Origin: Bacteroidales bacterium
GTDB lineage: Bacteria > Bacteroidota > Bacteroidia > Bacteroidales > Paludibacteraceae
Direction of reading: 5' to 3'
Assembly: GCA_900766775.1 (NCBI GenBank)
Contig: CAAFXN010000166.1
Span: 1-11,506, forward strand
Length of the DNA stretch: 11,506 bases
Position numbers and translations under genes: made by a program. The notes under the pieces are model-generated. The model was not told the DNA's origin, did not search any database, and saw nothing but the letters and a program-made list of their open reading frames with translations. Below, one piece after another: positions 1-6,882 of the stretch. Within the stretch, counting starts at the first letter, position 1; each line of letters begins with the position of its first letter.

Positions 1-1
1 C

Positions 2-34
2 AATCACCCAAGAATCACCCAAGAATCACCCAAG
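2..34. repeat. 11-bp tandem repeat, three exact copies, cut by window edge
   Basis: The unit AATCACCCAAG occurs three times without mismatch (2-12, 13-23, 24-34), and the next bases diverge. The array may continue to the left of the window. It lies about 100 bp upstream of the promoter of the EEP-family gene, and I see no gene in it. The period equals that of the array inside the M16 protease gene at 10625-10712, although the unit sequence is different. Confidence 0.85.
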
Positions 35-134
35 ATTGTCGGCATGGAGTCTCGAATGAGAAAGGGGGGCTGCTCGAGGGCGGAGCGGGCGGGGCGTTGA
101 TTTTGGGGTATGGGTCGGTATTTTTTTCGTTTTA

Positions 135-166
135 TTTGCGTATTTGAAAAAAAAGTAGTAACTTTG
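135..166 (+). promoter_or_regulatory. Bacteroidota-type sigma-ABfr promoter for the EEP-family gene
   Basis: A TTTG at 135-138 (-33 element) is followed after 20 nt by TAACTTTG at 159-166, which fits the TAnnTTTG -7 consensus of Bacteroidota housekeeping promoters. Transcription would start around 172, giving a leader of roughly 40 nt to the ATG at 214, or about 15 nt to the ATG at 187. The assignment rests on consensus match and spacing only. Confidence 0.75.
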
Positions 167-213
167 CGGCGAATTTTGGAAAGGCTATGCATAACCCTAC
201 ATTCTATACACCT

Positions 214-1275
214 ATGAGACGCAAGACCGCTCTTTTCGCACTCCTGCTGGCGGCAGGGCTGGCGTTGCCCGTGCAAGCGCAGCAGTATGTGCGCGCTATC
301 GCGTTCTACAACCTTGAGAACCTGTTTGATACCATTCACGACGAGGGGAAGAACGACTATGAATACCTGCCGGACGGGGGTATGAAATGGACGTCGTACA
401 AGTACGAGAACAAGTTGCAGAAGATGGCCTACGCTATCTCGCAGATAGGAACGGACGAAGACCCGCGTGGCGCGACCTGCATTGGTGTGGCAGAGGTGGA
501 GAACATAGGCTGTCTGGAAGACCTGTGCGGGGTGGTGAACGGTCAGTACGACCGGCGCTACAAGCCTATCCTGCTGGAAGGACCGGACAGGCGCGGTGTG
601 GACGTGGGTTTCTTGTACGACAGCACCGCCTTTCGCCCGACGCGCATTACGGGGCATGAGTTGAAGGCGCATTATGCCGACGGGGGCGTGGTGAGGAGCC
701 GTCTGCAGTTGCTGGTAACGGGTTATCTGACGGGCGAGGGTTCGCCGGAGAAGGTGCATATCCTCGTGTGCCACTGGCCGAGCCGCTACGGCGGGGAGTT
801 GAGTTCGCGTCCGTCGCGCGACACCGCCGCCATGCTCACGCTCTCGATATGCGACAGCATCTACCGCCGCGAGCCGCGGGCGAAGATAATCATCATGGGC
901 GACCTGAACGATGACCCGTTCAACCACAGTTGCGCGGAGGTGCTGCAAGCGCGGAAGACCCGCGAGGAAGTGGCAGAGCAGGGGTATTTCAACACGATGT
1001 GGCAGAAACTGGACCGCGGGATAGGCAGCCTTGCGTACAACGGGAGTTGGAACCTGTTCGACCAAATCATCATCTCCGAGCCGCTGATGAACGCGAAGTT
1101 AGAGGACGGGAAATGGTGCTACTGGAAGTCGGAGATATTCAACAAGCCTTTCCTGACGGTGCAGGACGGGAAGGACAAAGGGACGCCGCTGCGCACCCAC
1201 AAGTCGGGAGTATGGCAGAACGGCTACGGGGACCACTACCCCACCCTGATTTACCTGATTAAACAGAAGAAGTAA
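214..1275 (+). CDS. Secreted endonuclease/exonuclease/phosphatase (EEP) family protein
   Basis: This 353-aa protein has the EEP (DNase I-like) fold, a family of metal-dependent phosphodiesterases acting on nucleic acids or phosphoesters. Visible motifs are NLEN (about 33-36), VAEVEN with the metal-binding Glu (92-97), HWPSR (187-191), GDLND (229-233) and the C-terminal GDH with the catalytic His (339-341). A signal peptide (MRRK, a hydrophobic stretch, then VQA/QQ) predicts export to the periplasm or beyond, with glutamine at the mature N-terminus. I chose the ATG at 214 because it gives a compact signal peptide; an in-frame ATG at 187 would add nine residues and is a real alternative. It has its own canonical promoter at 135-166. 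The substrate cannot be told from sequence: nuclease and phosphatase members share these motifs. Confidence 0.85.
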   Translation: MRRKTALFALLLAAGLALPVQAQQYVRAIAFYNLENLFDTIHDEGKNDYEYLPDGGMKWTSYKYENKLQKMAYAISQIGTDEDPRGATCIGVAEVENIGCLEDLCGVVNGQYDRRYKPILLEGPDRRGVDVGFLYDSTAFRPTRITGHELKAHYADGGVVRSRLQLLVTGYLTGEGSPEKVHILVCHWPSRYGGELSSRPSRDTAAMLTLSICDSIYRREPRAKIIIMGDLNDDPFNHSCAEVLQARKTREEVAEQGYFNTMWQKLDRGIGSLAYNGSWNLFDQIIISEPLMNAKLEDGKWCYWKSEIFNKPFLTVQDGKDKGTPLRTHKSGVWQNGYGDHYPTLIYLIKQKK

Positions 1276-1283
1276 GCGATATA

Positions 1284-1311
1284 CAATTAACAATTAACAA
1301 TTAATAATTAA
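1284..1311. repeat. Heptamer tandem repeat (four copies)
   Basis: CAATTAA occurs three times exactly (1284-1290, 1291-1297, 1298-1304) and is followed by TAATTAA (1305-1311). It lies 8 nt after the stop codon of the EEP-family gene. Its role is unknown; it may simply be a slippage-prone AT-rich spacer. Confidence 0.8.
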
Positions 1312-1316
1312 CATGC

Positions 1317-1345
1317 CACTGCTCTGAGAGCGTGAGGTGTTTTTT
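1317..1345 (+). terminator. Possible weak terminator after the EEP-family gene
   Basis: CAC-T-GCTC (1317-1324) can pair with GAGC-GTG (1328-1334) around a TGA loop with a bulged T. Six T residues follow at 1340-1345, five bases after the stem. The stem is short and the U-run is displaced, so this is tentative. It sits between the EEP gene and the DUF4290-like gene. Confidence 0.35.
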
Positions 1346-1378
1346 ATACGTTTTCAAATTTGCACATTTCACATCATT

Positions 1379-1690
1379 ATGCACGAGATACTGAATCGGA
1401 ACACAACCCCTATCCGTATGCGGAACTACGGGCGCATACTGCAAGACATGATTGCCTACGCTTGCACCATTGAGAATCAGGCAGAACGCGAGGCATTGAC
1501 TCTCTATATCGCGCAGTGCATGCGCCAGAAGAACTATGTTTGGAACCGCGACCAAGAGTCCGGCATGGCGAGAGTACGCGAGGATATCATCCGTCTGTCG
1601 GACGGCAGACTGGACTGCGACTTCCCCGCGTTCAGCGAACTGCCGAATAACACCAACGAGGGGAAAAATAAGAAACGGAAGAACAAGTAA
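1379..1690 (+). CDS. DUF4290-like protein, short form
   Basis: This 103-aa protein resembles the N-terminal part of DUF4290, a Bacteroidota-restricted family of unknown function. The matching features are an NxNTT segment near residue 6, NYGRILQDMI (about 16-25), TIENQAERE (30-38) and the following helix ending in CM. Members as I recall them are longer, roughly 180-250 aa, so this copy is short. Its C-terminus is a low-complexity Asn/Lys tail (NNTNEGKNKKRKNK). I chose the ATG at 1379; an in-frame GTG at 1337 would add a Phe/Ile-rich leader unlike the family start. No consensus promoter is visible. The biochemical role is not known. Family assignment is from memory of the motif pattern. Confidence 0.6.
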   Translation: MHEILNRNTTPIRMRNYGRILQDMIAYACTIENQAEREALTLYIAQCMRQKNYVWNRDQESGMARVREDIIRLSDGRLDCDFPAFSELPNNTNEGKNKKRKNK

Positions 1691-1694
1691 ACGG

Positions 1695-1736
1695 GTAATT
1701 ATCGTGTAAAACTTTTAACATGTAATTGCCGTGTAA
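1695..1736. repeat. Imperfect 15-bp direct repeat upstream of the putative toxin-antitoxin pair
   Basis: GTAATTATCGTGTAA (1695-1709) and GTAATTGCCGTGTAA (1722-1736) differ at two positions and start 27 bp apart. They lie about 60-100 bp ahead of the small ORF at 1797. Paired repeats at this place could be operator half-sites for autoregulation, but nothing in the sequence shows binding. Confidence 0.5.
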
Positions 1737-1796
1737 TTATTCATTAATTTTTTAGGACTCGGGACAACAATATTGTTTACTTTATACTTTGAAACT

Positions 1797-1916
1797 ATGG
1801 AAACGAATAACACCAACACCACACAACAGCCCCAAAAGAAAGTCAGCAAGTTTTGGGAGGCATGCGAGAAATATAGAGATTTATGGGTTGTTAATGATCC
1901 CAGTTTGTTATCATAA
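1797..1916 (+). CDS. Small ORF (39 aa), candidate antitoxin of the PIN-domain RNase
   Basis: An ATG at 1797 opens 39 codons ending in TAA at 1914-1916. The last A of that stop is the first base of the PIN gene ATG, a TAATG overlap typical of translational coupling. The product begins with an Asn/Thr/Gln-rich stretch, then KKVSKFWEACEKYRDLWVV, and ends NDPSLLS. I do not recognise the family. It is much smaller than usual VapB-type antitoxins (about 70-90 aa), so it may be a minimal toxin-binding peptide or the tail of a degraded antitoxin gene whose DNA-binding part is lost. The near-consensus ATACTTTG at 1784-1791 lies only five bases before the ATG, which would imply an almost leaderless transcript. 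The coding call rests on the overlap and position. Confidence 0.5.
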   Translation: METNNTNTTQQPQKKVSKFWEACEKYRDLWVVNDPSLLS

Positions 1917-2347
1917 TGAGGTATTTGATAGACACTCATATTTTAGTTTACTCAATTGCAGAGAAAGACCAATTGAGTGATGATGTTCTTGCCTTGCTAT
2001 GCGACTATGACAATCAGTTCTACATTAGTGCTGAATCTATAAAAGAACTGATATTACTCTTTAGACGCAAAGGATTGTGCCATAAAATTTGGAAAACCGC
2101 CAAGCAAATGATACAGGATATTGAAGAAAATTACAACATCACTATCCTGCCTATCAAGAAGGAACATCTATTGACTTACGCGGGATTGGAGACGCCGGAT
2201 TGGCACAACGACCCATCCGACCATATTATCATCGCGCAATCTATGACCGAGCATATCCCGCTCATATCCAGTGACTTAAAGTTCCCTTACTACGAGCCGC
2301 AAGGACTGGAACTGATATTCAATAAGAAACCCAAACAACATTGTTAA
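1916..2347 (+). CDS. PIN-domain ribonuclease, VapC-like toxin
   Basis: This 143-aa protein matches the length and motif order of PIN-domain RNases. It opens with the Asp-containing strand YLIDTHI (D6), has E44 in SAESIKEL, then NDPSDHIIIAQ (D99, D102) and ISSDLKFPYY (D120). Those acidic residues would bind the Mg/Mn ions that cleave RNA, so the active site looks intact. Stand-alone PIN proteins of this type are usually type II toxins that cut tRNA or other RNA to arrest growth. The start codon overlaps the stop of a 39-codon ORF, the expected position of an antitoxin. The gene is visibly more AT-rich than the housekeeping genes on both sides, which suggests acquisition by transfer. The RNA target cannot be inferred. 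Confidence is high for the fold and moderate for the toxin role. Confidence 0.85.
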   Translation: MRYLIDTHILVYSIAEKDQLSDDVLALLCDYDNQFYISAESIKELILLFRRKGLCHKIWKTAKQMIQDIEENYNITILPIKKEHLLTYAGLETPDWHNDPSDHIIIAQSMTEHIPLISSDLKFPYYEPQGLELIFNKKPKQHC

Positions 2348-2533
2348 TTAAAACATTATATCGTATATAGTAGATTGGTTTAGAGCGTTGAAGAGTGAAG
2401 ATGATTCGAGAGGTTGAGCGTTGAGGCGTTGGAGACTCATGATGGCTTAGAAGGCAGGAAAGAGGCTCGGGAGTAAGCGCAAGACTTCTGGAAAACACGC
2501 AAAACGGATAAACAAATAAACCCAAAATACATT

Positions 2534-3496
2534 ATGGCGACAGAAATAAGCCCTTACAAGGTGTTTGCCGGCTCCAAGGGAGTAGATTTGGCAAATCGTA
2601 TCTGTGAACAACTGGGATGCCAGTTAGGTAGTGTGAACATCGACCGTTTCTCCGACGGCGAGTTCGCGGTTTCTTACAACGAGTCGGTGCGCGGGCACTC
2701 CGTTTATCTGGTGCAACCGACTTGCCCGACGACTGACAACCTGATGGAACTGCTGCTGATGATAGACGCAGCGAAGCGTGCGAGCGCATACAAAGTGATT
2801 GCCGTGATTCCCTATTTCGGTTGGGCACGCCAAGACCGCAAAGACAAACCCCGCGTGTCGATTGGTGCGAAACTGGTATCGAACATGATTCAGTCAGCAG
2901 GTGCCGACCGCGTTATCACGGTGGACCTGCATGCCGACCAGATACAAGGCTTCTTTGATATTCCTGTTGACCACATCTACGGCTCGAATGTGTTGGCACC
3001 GTATGTGGCCAGTCTCAACCTGAAGAAACTGATTGTGGCATCGCCCGATGTAGGCGGGTCGAAACGTGCTGCGACCTTCGCCAAGAAACTGCACGGACTG
3101 ACCGATAAGGAAGTGCCGATGGTGATATGCTACAAGCACCGCGAGGTAGCCAACCAAGTGAGCGAGATGCGCGTGCTGGGCGATGTGTACGGCAAGGACG
3201 TGGTGATAGTGGACGATATGGCAGACACCGCCGGCACCCTCTGCAAAGCCGCAGAGGTGATGAAGAAAGCCGGAGCGAAGAGCGTGCGTGCCGTGGTGAG
3301 CCACGGCGTGATGTCGGGTCCCGCGTGCGAGCGGATTACCGACAGCGAATTGGAAGAAATCGTCTTCACCGACTCGCTACCGTTCGACAACAGCCGCTGC
3401 GCCAAAGTGCACATAGAGAGCCTTGCAGAACCCATCGCGCTGGTTATCAAAGCCATACAAACGCATACAAGTATTAGTGAACTGAATATACACTAA
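2534..3496 (+). CDS. prs: Ribose-phosphate pyrophosphokinase (PRPP synthase)
   Basis: This 320-aa cytoplasmic enzyme transfers pyrophosphate from ATP to ribose 5-phosphate to make PRPP, the precursor of purines, pyrimidines, NAD, histidine and tryptophan. The length matches class I enzymes (about 310-320 aa). Visible motifs are RFSDGE (38-43), the ATP-binding loop YFGWARQDRKD (around 94-104), VDLHADQIQGFF (around 133-144), SPDVGG (around 170) and the PRPP-binding loop VIVDDMADTAGTL (224-236). The next ORF starts at the base after the TAA stop, so the two are very likely cotranscribed and translationally coupled. No consensus promoter is visible in 2348-2533. Confidence 0.97.
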   Translation: MATEISPYKVFAGSKGVDLANRICEQLGCQLGSVNIDRFSDGEFAVSYNESVRGHSVYLVQPTCPTTDNLMELLLMIDAAKRASAYKVIAVIPYFGWARQDRKDKPRVSIGAKLVSNMIQSAGADRVITVDLHADQIQGFFDIPVDHIYGSNVLAPYVASLNLKKLIVASPDVGGSKRAATFAKKLHGLTDKEVPMVICYKHREVANQVSEMRVLGDVYGKDVVIVDDMADTAGTLCKAAEVMKKAGAKSVRAVVSHGVMSGPACERITDSELEEIVFTDSLPFDNSRCAKVHIESLAEPIALVIKAIQTHTSISELNIH

Positions 3497-4489
3497 ATGA
3501 AACAACCTATTCGTATATCCGTCTTTGCCCTCGCGGTGGTGTTGCTTGCCACCGCCTGCGGCAAGAAGTCCTCTGCCGTCGGCGAACAGCGTCCGCCGTT
3601 CTCTGCCGACTCGGCGTATCAATACATTGCCCAGCAGATGTCTTTCGGTCCGCGCGTGCCCAACGGCAAGGCGCATACCGACTGCGCAGTGTATCTCATG
3701 CAGTTCCTGCGCTCGTGCGACGCCGATGTGGAGTTGCAAAAAGGGACGATGCCCGACTACAGCGGACGGCAGCAGACCGTCTATAACATCATCGGACATT
3801 TCTACACCAAGCAGAACAAGCACCATCCGCGTCTATTGCTCTGTGCGCACTACGACACGCGTCCGTGGGCGGATGAGGAAGAGGACTATGAAGACCGATA
3901 TATGAACGTGCCCGGTGCCAACGATGGTGCGAGCGGCGTGGGCGTGCTTTTAGAGGTAGCGCGGCAGATAAGTCTCCTGATGGCAGACTCTGCCTTGACC
4001 ACGCCGGTAGATATCGTGTTTTTCGACTGTGAGGACATGGGTACGCCGCAGTTCTTCACGGGCGTGGAGCGCGAGGACACATGGTGCCTCGGCAGCCAGT
4101 TGTGGGGCATGCGGCGACAAGAGAACGCCAGCGCGCCTGTGTATCGCTTTGGTATATTGCTGGATATGGTGGGGGCACCCGATGCCGTCTTCCCGCGGGA
4201 GTTGTACTCGCAGCAGTTTGCCAACAACTACGTTGAGGAGGTTTGGCGCACCGCCGACAGGCTCGGCTACGGCAAGTACTTCATCAACCAGACTGCATAC
4301 CCGCTGATAGACGACCACTACTATGTGAATACGCTGGGCGGTGTACCGTGTATCGATATCATCCACTACGACACCCGCTCGGCGACGGGCTTCCCCGCAT
4401 GGTGGCATACGCGCGAAGACGATATGCGCAACATCAGCCACGAGACGCTGCAAGCCGTAGGCGAGGTGGTGATGGCGATGGTGAAATAG
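3497..4489 (+). CDS. Lipoprotein M28-fold enzyme, probable type II glutaminyl-peptide cyclotransferase
   Basis: This 330-aa protein has a signal peptide ending LLATAC (lipidated Cys 21), so it should be anchored in the envelope facing the periplasm. The M28 zinc-site pattern is visible: H118 in CAHYDTRPWAD, D143 in GANDGASGVG, E179-D180 in FDCEDMG, D223 in GILLDMVG, and H304 in WHTREDD. The surrounding sequence (FGPRVP, DTWCLGSQLWG, DDHYYVN, GVPCIDIIH) resembles bacterial type II glutaminyl cyclases known from Bacteroidales such as Porphyromonas gingivalis. Those convert N-terminal Gln of exported proteins to pyroglutamate. An aminopeptidase role remains possible, because the two activities share the fold. 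It directly abuts prs with no spacer. The EEP protein at 214-1275 is predicted to expose N-terminal Gln and would be a possible substrate. Confidence 0.85.
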   Translation: MKQPIRISVFALAVVLLATACGKKSSAVGEQRPPFSADSAYQYIAQQMSFGPRVPNGKAHTDCAVYLMQFLRSCDADVELQKGTMPDYSGRQQTVYNIIGHFYTKQNKHHPRLLLCAHYDTRPWADEEEDYEDRYMNVPGANDGASGVGVLLEVARQISLLMADSALTTPVDIVFFDCEDMGTPQFFTGVEREDTWCLGSQLWGMRRQENASAPVYRFGILLDMVGAPDAVFPRELYSQQFANNYVEEVWRTADRLGYGKYFINQTAYPLIDDHYYVNTLGGVPCIDIIHYDTRSATGFPAWWHTREDDMRNISHETLQAVGEVVMAMVK

Positions 4490-4501
4490 GACCCACCCCT
4501 G

Positions 4502-4560
4502 CCCTCCCGACAAGAGCACCCCAAAAATCAAAGATTTTTCGGGGACCCCGCGAGGGAGGG
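4502..4560. repeat. Nested inverted repeat between the cyclase and sufC
   Basis: The outer arms CCCTCCC (4502-4508) and GGGAGGG (4554-4560) pair perfectly. Inside them CCCC-AAAAATC (4519-4529) pairs with GATTTTT-C-GGGG (4533-4544) around an AAA loop, with one bulged C. The element fills most of the 103-nt gap. It may act as a transcript-stabilising or attenuating hairpin, or be a dispersed REP-like repeat. The inner hairpin is not followed by a T-run, so a simple terminator is unlikely. Confidence 0.65.
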
Positions 4561-4592
4561 AGATGGAATATAATAATCAGATTGAGATTAGT

Positions 4593-5339
4593 ATGCTATT
4601 GTTAGAAATCAAAGATTTGCACGCGAGTATTGCGGGCAAGGAGATATTGAAAGGCGTGAACCTCAGTATCAACGAGGGTGAGGTGCATGCGATTATGGGA
4701 CCGAACGGTGCGGGCAAGTCCACGCTGAGCGCTGTGCTGACGGGCAATCCCGCTTACGAGGTTACCGGCGGCGAGGTGTGGCTGCGAGGGAAGAACCTGC
4801 TGGAGATGCCGCCCGAGCAGCGAGCACGCGAAGGAGTGTTCCTCAGTTTTCAGTACCCCGTGGAGATTCCCGGCGTGAGCATGGTGAACTTCATGCGCAC
4901 GGCAGTGAACGAGAAGCGCAAGTACGAGGGGAAAGCAGCACTGTCCGCAAAAGAGTTTTTGGCACTCATGCGCGAGAAGAAGAAACTGGTGGAGATGGCG
5001 GACAAACTCAACAACCGTGCGGTGAACGAAGGTTTCTCGGGCGGCGAGAAGAAGAAAAACGAGATTTTCCAAATGGCGATGCTGGAGCCGTGTCTCTCCA
5101 TCCTCGACGAGACCGACTCGGGACTGGATATAGACGCACTACGGATTGTAGCAGAGGGCGTGAACAAACTGAAGACCCCGCACAACGCTTCGATTGTCAT
5201 CACCCACTACCAGCGATTGCTGGATTATATCGTGCCCGACTTCGTGCACGTGTTGGCAGACGGCAAGATAGTGAAGACCGGCACCAAGGAGCTGGCACTA
5301 CAACTGGAAGAAAAAGGCTATGAGCAGTTTGAGCACTAA
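4593..5339 (+). CDS. sufC: Fe-S cluster assembly ATPase SufC
   Basis: This 248-aa ABC-type ATPase of the SUF iron-sulfur cluster assembly complex normally drives conformational change in SufB-SufC-SufD. Visible elements are Walker A GPNGAGKST (36-44), the signature FSGGEKKKNEI (about 147-157), Walker B with the SufC-specific ILDETDSGLDIDAL (about 169-182) and the H-loop ITHYQRLL (about 203). Length is normal for the family. I chose the ATG at 4593, giving MLLLEIKDLHAS, which matches the family start; an in-frame ATG at 4563 would add ten residues. The last 20 bp overlap the sufD ORF. The usual upstream partner sufB is not adjacent: the gene before is the M28-fold lipoprotein. Confidence 0.95.
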   Translation: MLLLEIKDLHASIAGKEILKGVNLSINEGEVHAIMGPNGAGKSTLSAVLTGNPAYEVTGGEVWLRGKNLLEMPPEQRAREGVFLSFQYPVEIPGVSMVNFMRTAVNEKRKYEGKAALSAKEFLALMREKKKLVEMADKLNNRAVNEGFSGGEKKKNEIFQMAMLEPCLSILDETDSGLDIDALRIVAEGVNKLKTPHNASIVITHYQRLLDYIVPDFVHVLADGKIVKTGTKELALQLEEKGYEQFEH

Positions 5340-5979
5340 CATACTTACTCTTGCCGCGGGCGAACATCGGGAGTTGGTCTTTGTGAATGAGCCGGGGCTT
5401 GACCTGCATGTGGTGCAGGAGGCGGGTTCGTCGCTCAAGGTGCATGCCCTATACCTCTCGCCAACGGAGGCTGCAGCAGGAGCGTCCGAGGGGCAGATAA
5501 CCGTAGAGCAACGGGGCGAAGACTGCCGGACGGAGATTTACGGCTTGGCTTTTCTGCACGGGGAAGAGCAGGTGCATCTGACAACGAATGTGCAACACCT
5601 TGTTGGCGGCGGCAGCAGCAAGCAGTTGATAAAGTTTGTGTTAGACGATGCGGCGCAGGGCGAGTTCTACGGGCAACTACGGATTGCGCCGGATGCACAG
5701 AAGACCGAGGCGCACCAGACCAACCGCAACTTGCTCTTGAGCGACAAAGCCCTCATGCGGACACGGCCGCAGTTGGAGATATACGCCGATGACGTGAAGG
5801 CGACTCACGGGGCGACCACAGGGCAATTGGATGAGTCGGCATTGTTCTATATGCAGCAACGCTGCTTGGACGAACTGACCGCACGCAAGTTGCTCGTCAA
5901 TGCTTTCATGCAAGATGTCATCGACACCATTAGTAACGAGCAACAGAGAGAAGAACTACGGCAACGGATAGCCGAATGA
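5320..5979 (+). CDS. sufD: Half-length SufD (SufB/SufD core domain only)
   Basis: This 219-aa protein corresponds to the C-terminal beta-helix core and tail of SufD, the SUF scaffold partner. The hallmark is ADDVKATHGATTGQLDESALFYM (156-178), with H163 aligning to the functionally important His360 of E. coli SufD. The neighbouring Cys of the E. coli motif is replaced here (ATH instead of CSH). Typical SufD is about 420-450 aa, so roughly 200 N-terminal residues are absent. This is not a local frameshift: the DNA upstream is occupied by intact sufC, which overlaps this ORF by 20 bp, an arrangement that suggests translational coupling. No other in-frame ATG lies near the start. The short form may be a stable variant scaffold or a deletion product; the reading frame is intact to its end. 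Confidence 0.85.
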   Translation: MSSLSTNILTLAAGEHRELVFVNEPGLDLHVVQEAGSSLKVHALYLSPTEAAAGASEGQITVEQRGEDCRTEIYGLAFLHGEEQVHLTTNVQHLVGGGSSKQLIKFVLDDAAQGEFYGQLRIAPDAQKTEAHQTNRNLLLSDKALMRTRPQLEIYADDVKATHGATTGQLDESALFYMQQRCLDELTARKLLVNAFMQDVIDTISNEQQREELRQRIAE

Positions 5980-6007
5980 TAAATCCATTTTCTAACCTTT
6001 GAACATT

Positions 6008-6877
6008 ATGAACGTGAAAGAGAAAACTCCCGCACCTGCATGGGTCAAGTACAGTCTAATCATTGTTATCGTGCTCGGCACCATCTTTGGATTTTTTGTA
6101 CGCTGCACACGGGTGGACAGCAGTGCGGTAGGCGTGCGTTTCAACAAGTTGTCGCTCACGGAGCAGGGGACGCTGGATGCGTCGCCGGTAACCGGATATG
6201 TATTCTATTGTCCTATCACGACGGATGTGTTCAAATATCCGACCTATGTGCAGCGCGTTGATTACAAGCCCTTCACAGTTACGACTCGCGATGCGGCTAT
6301 CTTCACGATGGACCCCACGATGGCATACTATCTAAACCGTGCGAAGGCGGTGGATGTCTTCTTTAAGTACCGCCGCGACTTGGCGGATATAGAGGCCGGC
6401 TACATGCGCACCGTTATCTACGATGCTTACCGTATCTCCGCGAACAACTACACGAGCGATGAGCTGATGGCAAACCGCGCGAAATTCGAGAATGAGGTTA
6501 GGCTGATGCTGGACAGTGCACTGACCACAGAGGGCTTTATCGTAACGGAGTTCACCTCGCAGATTACCCCGCCGGAGAGCCTGCGCAAGATGATTGACGC
6601 AAAGAACGCGGCAGTGCAGGCGGCGCTTAAAGCGGAGAACGAGGTGAAAGAGGCGGAAGCCAATGCGAAGATTGCCGTCGCAAAAGCCGAAGGTGAGGCG
6701 AAAGCAATGAAGATTAAAGCCGATGCCGAGGCGTACTACAACCGCACCATCTCCGCGTCGCTGTCGAAATTGATTATCCAAGAAGACTGGATAGAGAAAT
6801 GGGACGGCAAGTTACCGCAAGTGCAAGGAGGCGACCAGATGATGCCTGTGGTGAACTTCAATAGCAGCAAGGAATAG
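6008..6877 (+). CDS. SPFH/prohibitin-like (band 7) membrane protein
   Basis: This 289-aa protein has one N-terminal transmembrane segment (about 13-30, SLIIVIVLGTIFGFF), then an SPFH/band 7 domain (about 31-190). A charged Ala/Glu/Lys-rich coiled coil follows (about 195-240: AALKAENEVKEAEANAKI and onward), and a Gly-rich tail (LPQVQGGDQMM). SPFH proteins form ring-shaped oligomers at the membrane and often act as scaffolds or control membrane proteases. The ATG at 6008 is preferred over an in-frame TTG at 5999. It starts 28 nt after sufD and ends five nt before the DUF59 gene, so it is probably in the suf transcript. What it does there is unknown. Confidence 0.85.
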   Translation: MNVKEKTPAPAWVKYSLIIVIVLGTIFGFFVRCTRVDSSAVGVRFNKLSLTEQGTLDASPVTGYVFYCPITTDVFKYPTYVQRVDYKPFTVTTRDAAIFTMDPTMAYYLNRAKAVDVFFKYRRDLADIEAGYMRTVIYDAYRISANNYTSDELMANRAKFENEVRLMLDSALTTEGFIVTEFTSQITPPESLRKMIDAKNAAVQAALKAENEVKEAEANAKIAVAKAEGEAKAMKIKADAEAYYNRTISASLSKLIIQEDWIEKWDGKLPQVQGGDQMMPVVNFNSSKE

Positions 6878-6882
6878 GGAAT

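Noticed and set aside
4..1065. Long minus-strand open frame of 353 codons opposite the EEP-family gene
   Set aside because: It lies antisense to a gene with clear EEP motifs, signal peptide and promoter. Its translation is Arg/His/Val-rich with no recognisable domain.
1337..1378. GTG at 1337 as the start of the DUF4290-like gene
   Set aside because: The added 14 residues (FFIRFQICTF-type) do not resemble the family N-terminus, and the region overlaps a possible terminator T-run.
1789..1980. Plus-strand 63-codon frame overlapping the small ORF and the PIN gene start
   Set aside because: It is in another frame, overlaps the conserved PIN N-terminus, and lacks the stop-start coupling seen for the ORF at 1797.
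4563..4592. ATG at 4563 as the sufC start
   Set aside because: The extra residues MEYNNQIEIS are not part of SufC, whereas the ATG at 4593 gives the usual start.
5320..5979. Frameshifted or interrupted full-length sufD
   Set aside because: No SufD-like N-terminal sequence is found upstream in any frame; the DNA there encodes intact SufC.
5999..6007. TTG at 5999 as the SPFH gene start, and TAACCTTTG at 5993-6001 as a promoter
   Set aside because: An ATG follows nine bases later. The promoter-like word has three bases instead of two in its centre, no -33 partner, and is too close to the start.
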